From Unio delphinus (lineage: Eukaryota > Mollusca > Bivalvia > Unionida > Unionidae): a DNA stretch of 64,000 bases. The stretch spans positions 1,926,501 through 1,990,500 of the forward strand of contig JAQISU010000119.1 in the NCBI GenBank assembly GCA_029339505.1, in the 5' to 3' direction. The stretch's first letter is position 1, and every line of letters starts with the position of its first letter. The translations under genes were made by a program, and so were the position numbers. The notes under the pieces were generated by a model. That model was given only the letters and a program-made list of their open reading frames with translations, did no database searches and was not told the DNA's origin. Shown here piece by piece: positions 48,519-57,631 of the stretch.

Positions 48519-49149
48519 GAGGGTCATGTAAATTTATTGTTACAAATCCGTGTGGGGCAGACTGAACATGACTAAAGAAATTTCTAAATTGATTGAAGTC
48601 CATATCAGAACACCATGTCTGCCAAATATTTCGTAGCGTATGTGTATCAACGCCGTTGAATACAGCAAGCATATTACAGTTATCTCTAATCACTTTTGGA
48701 ATCTGAGTGTAGCGTTGAGTGACATAAATCACGTCCGTGTTTTTGTGCCTGCCTCGGGAAAATATTCTAGCTGGGTTTTTTTGTTTATCTAACATGACAT
48801 CATCGTATACAACTAAATTGTTGATACTTCCATCGAGGTCATTCACGGATGGTGCCTCGTCAATATCGGTTATAAATTCAATAACATCCTCGCCGGCAAT
48901 CTCTGAAGCGTTTTCATTAAAATCTTTTAGCACTTCATAGCATCGTTGATCATCTACGCTAGGGGCAATTAAATACAACTTATCCCACTTCATCCATCTC
49001 ATTATTAAATTGAGCAACAATTGCGTCTTGCCGGATCCAGATGGCCCGATTATAATTGCGCGGATAGAGTTTGGTAGCGCTGCATGATGCTTCACTGGTT
49101 CTCTTGTTTTAGTCGCTGAAAAATCAATTATATTCATATCTCTATACAT
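48478..49149 (-). CDS. FtsK/HerA-type DNA packaging ATPase (element C)
   Basis: 223 aa, intact. Walker A is GPSGSGKT at residues 35-42, Walker B LVVYDD at about 112-117, and a sensor region VTQRYTQIPKVIRDN follows at about 143-157. This is the A32-like packaging ATPase of Polintons and relatives, expected to translocate DNA into the capsid. The start is ambiguous between 49149 (MYRDMNII) and 49137 (MNIIDF). Element A has a clear ATG only at the matching position of each, so both remain possible. Either lies within 5-17 bp of the divergent zinc ribbon ATG. The 3' end overlaps the TIR. Confidence 0.93.
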   Translation of the reverse strand: MYRDMNIIDFSATKTREPVKHHAALPNSIRAIIIGPSGSGKTQLLLNLIMRWMKWDKLYLIAPSVDDQRCYEVLKDFNENASEIAGEDVIEFITDIDEAPSVNDLDGSINNLVVYDDVMLDKQKNPARIFSRGRHKNTDVIYVTQRYTQIPKVIRDNCNMLAVFNGVDTHTLRNIWQTWCSDMDFNQFRNFFSHVQSAPHGFVTINLHDPRTRYRIGLDQIFG

Positions 49150-49154
49150 AAATT

Positions 49155-49352
49155 ATGGATCTATATTGCGTGAAGTGTAAGGCGCGTACTGGCACAGATG
49201 ACTTGACGACGATTACAACTAAAAATAACCGATCAGCGCTTTCTGGTAAATGCGTCCAGTGTAGTACAAAGAAATTTAGATTTGTTTCTAAACCCAAGGA
49301 ACCCAAGGAACCTTTAAAAAAAAACGAGGAGGTGATATCGCTGCCAAATTAG
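49155..49352 (+). CDS. DUF5679-type zinc ribbon protein (element C)
   Basis: 65 aa. C5xxC8 (YCVKC) and C33xxC36 (KCVQC) flank the basic hairpin TTKNNRSALSGK, the signature of the DUF5679 zinc ribbon. The frame passes the slippery site at 49319 and stops at 49350-49352. It may act alone or, by -1 frameshifting, as the N-terminal domain of the phospholipase. Role unknown; nucleic-acid or protein binding is plausible. Confidence 0.8.
   Translation: MDLYCVKCKARTGTDDLTTITTKNNRSALSGKCVQCSTKKFRFVSKPKEPKEPLKKNEEVISLPN
49319..49325 (+). promoter_or_regulatory. Candidate -1 ribosomal frameshift site (A AAA AAC)
   Basis: Nine A then C, phased TTA AAA AAA AAC in the zinc ribbon frame, giving the heptamer in the correct X XXY YYZ register. 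The -1 frame is open to the phospholipase stop at 49684. The zero frame ends only nine codons later. Identical phase and sequence are found in element A. A downstream stimulatory structure was not resolved by eye. Confidence 0.6.
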
Positions 49353-49684
49353 CAAAACTCCCTGGAACCCCATGGGGGAAATACCCCGGAGAAAAACACC
49401 TTCCAGGGTATAGTTATTGTGGACCGGGAACAAGACTTGATATCAGACTCAATGATCAAAATCAGCCCCGACCCGGTGAGGAACCAATAAACGCTATTGA
49501 TAAGGCCTGTCACCTTCATGATGTTGCTTATAAAAGCAGCAATTTGCAACACAGGCATCTAGCAGATGTGAAATTAATTCATGCGTTGAATGCCATTCCT
49601 GATAAATCCTTCAAAGAAAAATTGGCCTCCTATTTGATAAAATCGGCAATGAAAAGTAAATTGATGTTAGGTGCTGGTAATTAA
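49325..49684 (+). CDS. Virion-type phospholipase A2 (element C)
   Basis: Calcium loop YCGPGTRLDIRL and catalytic HLHDVAYKSS (His-Asp pair, Tyr three residues on) define the fold, followed by HALNAIPDKSFKEKL and a basic tail ending GAGN. No ATG lies between the slippery site and the catalytic core in this frame, which supports expression as a frameshift fusion. By family knowledge such domains open endosomal membranes during particle entry. The stop lies 7 bp before the integrase ATG. Confidence 0.82.
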   Translation, partial: RGGDIAAKLAKLPGTPWGKYPGEKHLPGYSYCGPGTRLDIRLNDQNQPRPGEEPINAIDKACHLHDVAYKSSNLQHRHLADVKLIHALNAIPDKSFKEKLASYLIKSAMKSKLMLGAGN

Positions 49685-49691
49685 TAGCAAC

Positions 49692-50637
49692 ATGGAATCT
49701 ATTTATTATTCCCCAAGAGGATACTGGAAGGGTAACGCTGCAATCAGTAAACTCGCTAGCGCCGCAAAAGTGAAAAAAAACCACTGCGGCTCATTGGTTA
49801 TCCAAACAGGCACTATGGCAAATTTATCTACCACCGCCTAAACAAATTCAATTCTCGCATTTTGATGTAACCGGACCCAATGAAGTTCATCAGGCTGATC
49901 TATTATTTCTGCCACATGATCGTGGTTACAAATATGCGTTAACTGTAGTTGATATTGCAAGTCGATACAAAGAAGCAGAACCGTTAAAAACAAAATCGGC
50001 CACTGAAGTCGCTTCTGCATTTGAAAGGATTTATCGAAGGAGTCCTCTGCACTGGCCAAATCTATTACAAGTTGATCCTGGCAAGGAATTTCAGGGTGCA
50101 GTGTTATCTACAATGAAATATCACAATGTCGCTATCAGACGAGGGCATACTGCACTGCATCGTGATCAGGCCATTGTAGAACGGTTTAATAAAACCCTTG
50201 CTGAGCGGTTATTTGGATATCAATATGCAAAAGAATTCATCCAAGAAAAAAGATCCCGTGAATGGGTTAAGAGATTACCAGGTGTAGTTACCGCACTGAA
50301 TAACGAGATTACTAGAACCATCAACATGAAACCTATCAACGCGATTAAAAAGAAGTCGATACCTGAAAAGCCACAAAAAGATTTCAAAGAACCAATTCTT
50401 GGTAGTAATGTCATTGTGAGGTACTTATACGAACCAGGAGAGCTTGAAGGGGATAGAAAAAGGGCTACTGATCCTATTTGGGGCGTCACTACGCATAAGA
50501 TATCTAGTATAACACGATCTACGGGTAGACCTCCAATCTATAAACTGGATTCAACTGCCCCTCAACGGGGTTTTACTAGACAACAATTACAAGTGATACC
50601 CGAGGATACTCAATTGCCACCCCATGGTCTTAACTAG
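49692..50637 (+). pseudogene. DDE integrase (retroviral type), one frameshift (element C)
   Basis: MESIYYSPRGYWKGN start. An extra A in a run at about 49771-49778 shifts the frame after about 28 codons; the rest is open to the stop. Catalytic Asp codons are at 49951 (VVDIASRY) and 50074 (VDPGKEF), and Glu at 50179 (VERFNKTL), spacing D-34-E. A C-terminal VRYLYEPGELEGD region follows. No chromodomain was recognised. The stop overlaps the convergent HNH end of the polymerase gene by 8 bp. Its action explains the 5-bp duplications. Confidence 0.88.
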
Positions 50638-53600
50638 CACCCTTGCGTCTATTACACTCAAGACAAGTCAACATCACATTATTTCTGACATGACCGAGAT
50701 TGTTATTTTTTCTGTCTACGGTGAATTGGCGAGGATCCTTATCCGAATACTGCCAACGCATTATACAATTGCAACTCGCGCAGTGATTATTCTGTTGTTT
50801 CTTCAAAGTGATTATTAATTCAGCATCAATATCAAATTCTCGTTGTTTTTTTTTGTCTTGTTGTTTGTAACCGGAGAGTTTTTTATCAATAATATCATTA
50901 TCGTCACCAATGATTTCATCATCGCCAATGATTTCATCATCGAAGACAATTCTTCGAAGCTGATTTATTTTTCGCACTCTGGATACTAAAAGATAGACTA
51001 AATTCGACCATTCTATGCGATTATCTACCATCCAAACATTTGTATCCGATATAGTCAATCCCTGTGAAGAATGTATCGTCGCTGCATAACCTAGCGTCCA
51101 TGGGGATTTATTAGCACGCAATGCATCTTCAACAACATTGATATCAACCAGCACAATATCATTTAATACGAGAATCTTCTTTTCACTCTGTCCTGGAATA
51201 TCAACTTCGATGTTCTGTTTTCGCGTATCCGATGGCCTATAACAAAGAGGCACTGGAAATGTTGCAAATTTTTGTTTATGCAATTCAAATAACTTCATCT
51301 GAAGTGTGTCCCTGACTATTTTTCTACTTGCAATGATCAAATCATTTGGTCTCCACATTTCCCAAAACTCATTCATGGGAGTTTCCGAAATTATTTCACG
51401 GGTTATTTCACACTGGATTCTATCCGGTTGTAATCTAATTAGTTTCTTCAATTCTTTTAATTCATTATCAAGTGATCTATGATCGGTATCAATTTCTTCA
51501 TAATAGTCTACAAAACCCTTTAGCCATTCATGGGTGATGCACCGACAAATGGTGGTGGTTGGCCGTGATCACCGCACATGACCATTTTTGTATTCTTCAA
51601 TAACAACCACTCAAGAAATATTTTTAAGACATCTTCGGACACTGTGTCTATTTCATCCCAAATCATGATTTCAGGAATAAATTTCTCTCCCATGCGCTCA
51701 GGAGTCCATTTATCTCCCTTCCATCGGAAAAAGCTGTGATAAGTGCAAGCATTTACCCCTCTCTGTATCATTTCTCTTGCAAGTCTATGAGTTGGTGTTA
51801 GCACAATCATGTTTGGATTGGAAACACGAAATAACTCAATTGCCCGGGTTGTTTTTCCTGACCCACCACAGCCGTTTAAATAAACTGTTTTATACAGGCA
51901 TATTGGATCAGAAATCGGTGGTGCACTAGAAAATTCTGAACACTGATTGCTTTCTAAGTAATTATTTTCAATGGTAACATCTGCTGATGGAATATAATCA
52001 TGAATCATTTCTTTCTTAATTCTCCATGATCCCCATTTCTCGTTGCCAGTAGCCTTAAAATCAGCCATTTTGCTATTTATGTAAAATGAGTCAGTAGCAA
52101 CTCTAACTGCGGTGGTAGGAAATCTATTGATCATTGAAAACAGATTGATAGAAGCATAACCAAGCATAGAAGCTCTCAAATGTGTGTACTGCGGATGGTA
52201 TCCATCATTGTAGGTAACAATTGTACCCAATTTGGTTCCATCGGACATAAATGCGTCCTTACGATTGACATATAGGCCCTTATTCGTTAAATCCGCCATT
52301 GCAAAATCGTATTCAGCGTTGTCTATAATCAATCGTGAAGAATATTTCGTATTATCATCTTTGCCACCTTGGGTAAATTTACCGATTATTCTTCGTCCAA
52401 GATTTTTTGCTTCATTGTTTCTGATTTCAAATAACTGTCTGGACCAATCCATGATTTGCTGTTCATTAAAATCAGGAAACAGTTTTCGCTCTTCGCTAAT
52501 TATTTTTTCTAGATCAGGTTGTGGTAACCAGACTGATTTCTGTGCTCGATAGGATATAATTGCTTCACTGACAATTAATGATTTTAACATCTTACAATCA
52601 AGCATATACCGTAATAACACTATTGGCATCCAGTGTTTTTCAGACATGTGTTTACCAATCCAAAGATAACTACACGGATGAAGTCCTTCAGCCATTTCAA
52701 ATGATACTACACAAGCGAATCCGGTTAAATCAAAATCAGGAAGTGGTCCATTAATAGCAACACGGGTCATTTCGTGTGTAGGGTGTCCAAATCGTTTGAA
52801 ATATTTCTCGCATTCTCCATACCCAAGAAAACTTCCTGGATAACATGCAATCATATCAACTGAAATAACGGTATCAGCGGTGTATTTTGTGTTCCATAAT
52901 CCGCCGTGGCTGTATTCAAGACAGGACAATTTGACCTCTGATAAAAACTCACTTCGTGTTGGTTTCCACGCGTTTTTCTTTCTAGCAAAATGTGCTGCAA
53001 TGGATGGTACTGTAAAACAGTTTGCTAATAATTGATCTTCGATTTCCCCCTCAGAAAACTCACTAGCTAGTTGTTTCATTTGATTCTGCAGCTCTTCAGT
53101 ACGGTATAATTCTCCGTTAGGCCTTACAAACTGATCAAATTTGCATTCTTCGTCTGAAGTAATATGAAATAGCCACGCTGACACAGGATCGTTTTTACTC
53201 AAATGGTAAATAGCATCAAATAATTTCTGCTCTGAAAAAAACTCTTCGGTTTGGGATAGATATTTTACGGTTCTATCCCGTGGGAATATTGTTACTGCAG
53301 ATGACCACGCGTGCGCGTTATGATCAATAATTTCAATGGGGGCTCCCTGTGATTTATATTTCGATTCGTATAATACTTCACCGGTGATTGTCCTTACCGA
53401 TATTGGAAATCTTAATGATTTTTCTAATTTAGTTATATCCTGAATTGTTGCTCCATGCTCTTTTACCGTGAACTCCCACTCGGTTATTTTTTTTCGTCTT
53501 AGATCAGATATATTATTTCCCCGGGACGCATTTGTGAAGTGTTCTATTATTCGTTCTGCTACACAATTGAGTCCTGTCGAATATTTCATGGGTGCTAGTT

Positions 53601-54039
53601 TTGAAATATCAGGTTTTTCATTGAGCGGATATATCCCGTAAACAACTTCTGTGACAGGATAAGACCTTTCGTAGTAGGGTTTATCAATTCCAGTCAAAAT
53701 TCCCGGTTTTGAATCCTGATTCACGGTGACAGTTTTTTTGCCCTTGAGAATGGGTTCAAATTTATCCTTAATAATCCATTTGTCATTCTCACGGATAATG
53801 AATTTGATTCGGAAAAAATGACTTTTTTCCCCAACACGTGAAATGATCACTGCTGCTTTTTCATAATTCATGGTAGCGTCAACAACACCATCAATTCGAA
53901 ATGTTGACCAACAATAAGATGCTCCATCACGCTTGAATTCATTAAAACAGTCTCTGATGGGTTTATCAAGAATTTTATTCTTGGGTGTATTAGAAACTAT
54001 ATCAAGATTGAATTGAGCATCCTTCCATGATGATCTCAT
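50630..54039 (-). pseudogene. PolB-SF1 helicase-HNH replication protein, one frameshift (element C)
   Basis: About 1,137 codons with a single base missing at about 51532. Polymerase: motif A VDMIACYPGSF (Asp395), a divergent motif B IIGKFTQGG (551-559) and motif C VATDSFYI (648-651), where the usual DTDS is ATDS. Helicase: GCGGSGKT (723-730), IMIWDEI (791-797) and GDHGQPPPF; after the lesion come GYAATIHSSQGLT and SNLVYLLVSRVR. C-terminal HNH: CASC, VDRKNNNLGH and CLEC. A separate 3'-5' exonuclease could not be recognised. It would replicate the linear genome, probably protein-primed as in other Polintons (inference). Confidence 0.9.
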
Positions 54040-54042
54040 GTT

Positions 54043-54468
54043 TCAGTCTCTTGGACGTTTGTTACGTTTTTTGGGTCTATCGAGATTAAATCTAGGATTG
54101 ATTTTCAATAGTCTCTTAAACTCTTTCATGTTTCCCTCTCTTGGACGTTTTTGACGTTTTTTGGGTCTATCGAGATTAAATTTAGGGTTAATTTTCAATA
54201 ATCTATTAAACTCTTTCATGTTTCCGTCTCTTGGACGTTTGTTACGTTTGTTTCCGTCTATTGGACGTTTTTTTGGTCTATCGAGACTAAATCTAGGATT
54301 GATTTTCAATAGTCTCTTAAACTCTTTCATGTTTCTCTCTCTTGGACGTTTTTGACGTTTTTTGGGTCTATCGAGATTAAATCTTGGATTGATTTTCAAT
54401 AATCTCTTGAACTCTCTATCAGCATTGATTTTAGCATTTTTTGAAGTCAATCTCTTGAACTCCTTCAT
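54043..54468 (-). CDS. Repeat-only leader ORF of the polymerase gene (element C)
   Basis: 141 aa made of about five repeats of the type MKEFKRLLKINPRFNLDRPK with a KRxKRPR linker, very basic. It ends at a TGA three bases before the polymerase ATG (54039). In element A the equivalent repeats are in frame with the polymerase, so this stop either separates two proteins or is a lesion. The repeated unit is about 87-105 bp. Confidence 0.65.
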   Translation of the reverse strand: MKEFKRLTSKNAKINADREFKRLLKINPRFNLDRPKKRQKRPRERNMKEFKRLLKINPRFSLDRPKKRPIDGNKRNKRPRDGNMKEFNRLLKINPKFNLDRPKKRQKRPREGNMKEFKRLLKINPRFNLDRPKKRNKRPRD

Positions 54469-54510
54469 GCTAAATATAAAACAAGCATTTAAATGAAAGA
54501 TTTATGTATA
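54469..54510. promoter_or_regulatory. Bidirectional promoter (element C)
   Basis: AAACAAGCATTTAAAT at 54479-54494 differs by one base from the A and B motif, in the 42-bp gap between divergent starts. Confidence 0.5.
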
Positions 54511-54888
54511 ATGAACCAATGCAAATGGCTCATGATGGGAAATGTAACCCCGTGTAACAAATCATGCAGAAAAAATGAATACTGTAGGTATCATATGCAA
54601 AGTTTTCGACGTGGAAGTCTTGGTCCGTTACCCTGTATTCGATGTGGGGTTGGGGTCAAGGGAAGATCACAATTGTGTATTGATTGTGGTGGTAAGCGAT
54701 ATAAGGAATTGAAGCGTTATTATGATAAAAGAATAAAAAATGGACAATCCATCAGAAATTTTGACCCTGAAAAAGTCTTTGACCCTGATAACGTCACTGA
54801 CAAAATCATAAGAACTCCGCAAGACTATATCGAAAGATTTTCCAGTGATGTAATTATTGAACCAAACACTGAATTAGACAAACAATAG
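54511..54888 (+). CDS. Cys-rich zinc-binding small protein (element C)
   Basis: 125 aa from MNQCKWLMMG, the start chosen by alignment with A; an ATG at 54493 would add six residues. Cysteines occur at 4, 15, 19 and 25 with His28, then CIRC (42-45) and CIDC (56-59), followed by a basic helix GGKRYKELKRYYDKR. It looks like paired zinc modules. Family not recognised. The position opposite the replicase suggests an early or regulatory role. Confidence 0.78.
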   Translation: MNQCKWLMMGNVTPCNKSCRKNEYCRYHMQSFRRGSLGPLPCIRCGVGVKGRSQLCIDCGGKRYKELKRYYDKRIKNGQSIRNFDPEKVFDPDNVTDKIIRTPQDYIERFSSDVIIEPNTELDKQ

Positions 54889-54898
54889 AATAGTATAT

Positions 54899-55378
54899 AT
54901 GAACCAAGAATTCAGACAGCATCCACTGATTACAAATTATGAGGCATCTAGTGATGGTACTGTCAGAAACCGTAGACTGAAAAAATCAGTTGGTGTTGTG
55001 AATAATCATGGATATTTGATGTTTACTGTTGGAAAGAAGAAATATTACAATCATCGTTTCGCATTTGAATGTTTTAATGGATTGATCAAAGATGGTTTTG
55101 TTATCGATCACATTGATTCTAATCCAAGGAACAATTCTTTATCCAATCTGCAAGCTATCACACAGAGTGAGAATTTTAAAAGAGGGGAGACTGGAAAATA
55201 CTCGAAAAAAGCGAGACCAGTAAAATCTTTGAACGAAGAAACAATTTTTCAATAGATAGCTAGCGCCGGTAGGCACTTCGATATTTGTGGACCGTCAGTA
55301 CGAAAAGTTGCAGAGGGAATTTATCGATCGGCTATTTCAAAAAAGAACGGACAGAAAGTTCAATTTAGTTATGTCTAA
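54899..55378 (+). pseudogene. NUMOD4/HNH/NUMOD1 endonuclease-like gene, one stop (element C)
   Basis: 160 codons with a single in-frame TAG at 55253-55255 where A and B have a sense codon. N-terminal NUMOD4-like YEASSDGTVRNRRLKK; HNH core YNHRFAFECFNG, VIDHIDSNPRNNSLSNLQ; C-terminal NUMOD1-like GRHFDICGPSVRKVAEG. The gene lies 10 bp after the Cys-rich gene. It resembles free-standing homing endonucleases. Confidence 0.85.
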
Positions 55379-55422
55379 TGCGTCATAATTTCCAATTAGA
55401 GATATGTCATTCTTATAGAATA

Positions 55423-55773
55423 ATGAATTCTGAAAACATGAATAGCATCATAGTTGAAATAGCAAAATTGAAAAATCAGGATATCAAACTATCAGATGGG
55501 TTAAATCCTGATCAAATTGTGTCTGATTTTCAGGATATAGAATACGGGGTTAGCACTAACAAATATATGCTACCCAAGAAGTATGCACTCATCAAAAGAA
55601 TTCAGAATTCTATTAAAGACTCATTTTCCAGTGACATCAGTGTGTTCGTCCCGTTGTATACTATCGTAGAAGGAATACGAAAAGAATTAGGTAACGAATA
55701 CGAATTGAAAAAAGAAGTCAACTCTAAAATTAGAAACTTACGGGCATTAATTCAAGAAAATGAACAATTTTGA
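55423..55773 (+). CDS. Conserved unknown protein, 116 aa (element C)
   Basis: Starts MNSENMNSIIVEIAKLKNQ; the upstream ATG at 55378 is not conserved. Helical, with KYMLPKKYALIKRIQNS and VEGIRKELGNEYE. Orthologous to 15143-15475. No family recognised. Confidence 0.72.
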   Translation: MNSENMNSIIVEIAKLKNQDIKLSDGLNPDQIVSDFQDIEYGVSTNKYMLPKKYALIKRIQNSIKDSFSSDISVFVPLYTIVEGIRKELGNEYELKKEVNSKIRNLRALIQENEQF

Positions 55774-56077
55774 TTGACCGACCATTGATTTCCCGACCAT
55801 TATCATTTTTTGATTGTGACTGACCTTCATTTTTTTTAGCCGACCCTCAAGGGAGATGTCAAAAATCGATAGACGATATGTCAGATTGATCAAATAAAGA
55901 ATGTTGAAAGTGTGGTATTAATTATTTTTATAAGGATTTCCACACTTTCAACATCAATGGACGAAGGTGTTTTATGATGAAATAACACTTCCATGACCGT
56001 ATCAAAAATCATCCGATGGTGTTAGGTCGGATTGAAAAATTTTTTTACAATTGAAAAATGGTTTCTGATTTCAAATA
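55774..56077. other. Intergenic region with stem-loop (element C)
   Basis: A perfect 14-bp inverted repeat, TGTTGAAAGTGTGG at 55902-55915 and its complement at 55940-55953, spans a 24-bp loop. Several 'gaccgacc/ccgacc' motifs precede it (55778-55850). No gene is seen. In A this slot holds a different stem-loop and an open frame. Confidence 0.65.
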
Positions 56078-57111
56078 ATGGTCAATGAAGCATTAACGAC
56101 CCGATTGGCTCGTGAGCGACTAGATGCAATTAAGAAATTTATACCAATTCGCGACTCTGTACGGAATAAACTACAACAACGACAGAGTCTTCAGACTGAC
56201 TTTGCTGCGGGATCTGAAGAGTTGTTTAAACCAGTAACCACAGCAACGAAAGGGGTAGAGCGTGCTATACTGGGAGATGATCCTGACGGTAAAAGAAAGG
56301 AAGAGGGTCTTATTTCTGTACTTGAAAAACTAGCAGCGAAAACTGAACAAACTGAACAAACTGATCCGAAAAGACGACTGTTTCTCTGTTGAATAAATTT
56401 ACTGATCATGCTAAAATAGTAATAAAAAAACCTAGTTTATTGAAATCAAAGGATTATCAAGCCTTTGGTAATTTTGCTGCTCAAAGTTATAATTCAAAAA
56501 AAGATTTTTTAAGGGACGAGTATAAGAATGATAGAATATCAAGTAATGATTGGTTCGATAATTTGTATAAACTAAATAAAGGGATTGGTCGTTTGAATAA
56601 GGATGAGATAGGATACAAGGAATTTCAAAGGGGAATTAGTAATTATAAAAGAGAACAAATAGAAGAGCGACAACGAGAATTAGAAGAACGACGTCAAACA
56701 CCAACACGTAGACAAACAAGAAGACAAAAAAAACAACAACTACCACCTGATGATGATGATGATTTAGAAGAACGACGTCAAACACCAACACGGAGACAAA
56801 AAAAACAAGAAGATCCTAATGATGATACTCTTGATTATTTACAAGAAACGGGTTTAGACAAAGTAGATGAAGCAGCTGGTTATAGCGGAAGTGGACTGCA
56901 AAATCCAAGGATTTCATGTCCTGAGAGTGTTATCAATGATATATCACGATTAGATGTTCTTGTAGGAGGATTCCGAGCTGGAAATAACTCTCCAGAAATA
57001 ATTAATGAAGCAGCTGATATCTGTAGACGGTTATTTGCCGGCGGTATCATGGATATCAAAACATATCGAGATTTCATTGACGAGTTAGCAAATGGGTATC
57101 ATAGCGATTAA
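56078..57111 (+). pseudogene. Conserved structural-block protein, one frameshift (element C)
   Basis: MVNEALTTRLARERLDAIKK start. Lost register at about 56370-56390 splits it into 104- and 240-codon frames. The second part has FGNFAAQSYNSKKDFLRDEYK, a long Gln/Arg-rich repeat region (RRQTPTRRQ twice) and the C-terminal AGNNSPEIINEAADICRR block. A has the intact 322-aa version without the Arg-rich expansion. Confidence 0.8.
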
Positions 57112-57145
57112 ATAACAATTGAAAACACTATTGTTTTTTATAATA

Positions 57146-57577
57146 ATGATCGTACACTACAATCATGATAAACCAACCCTCGTCTATGTAGTTAATTCAC
57201 GGTTTCCAGTTTATAAAGCATACTATGGAGATGGTTTAGGCAATACCATTTTAGGATTCTTTTCAAGAATGGCCCCAAAAGTGATGCCGTTAGCTAAACA
57301 GTTATCAATGAAAGCCATTGATGTTATTCGTGATAAGGGTATTAGTACTGTTGGAGATCTTGCCGGGAAAGCGTTTTCAACTGCGAAGGATAAAATAACA
57401 TCATTAGTGAGGCGAAAAAAGAAACCGTTACCGTCTACAGAAGAAATGCCTGCAAGTGTTAGTAAAATTATAAATAAAGCAGTAGATGAAAAATTAGCGT
57501 CGATGGTAAATCAAGGGGACCAAAGCAATATTGCAAATATGATAGCAGGAAGTGGCCTTAAAAAACTACGACGATGA
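57146..57577 (+). CDS. Small basic virion-like protein, 143 aa (element C)
   Basis: MIVHYNHDKP start, aligned with A and B. The core YKAYYGDGLGNTILGFFSRM is followed by an amphipathic helix KQLSMKAIDVIRDKG, a basic patch RRKKKP, and a tail ending IAGSGLKKLRR. Gly-rich hydrophobic and basic parts suggest a minor capsid or DNA-associated role. Family not recognised. Confidence 0.75.
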   Translation: MIVHYNHDKPTLVYVVNSRFPVYKAYYGDGLGNTILGFFSRMAPKVMPLAKQLSMKAIDVIRDKGISTVGDLAGKAFSTAKDKITSLVRRKKKPLPSTEEMPASVSKIINKAVDEKLASMVNQGDQSNIANMIAGSGLKKLRR

Positions 57578-57631
57578 AAATGGAAAAATCGTTTACGATT
57601 TCACGATTTAGACTCTGATAAATAGAATAAA

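Noticed and set aside
52232..52552. Forward ORF inside the polymerase gene of C
   Set aside because: Shadow of the conserved reverse-strand polymerase frame.
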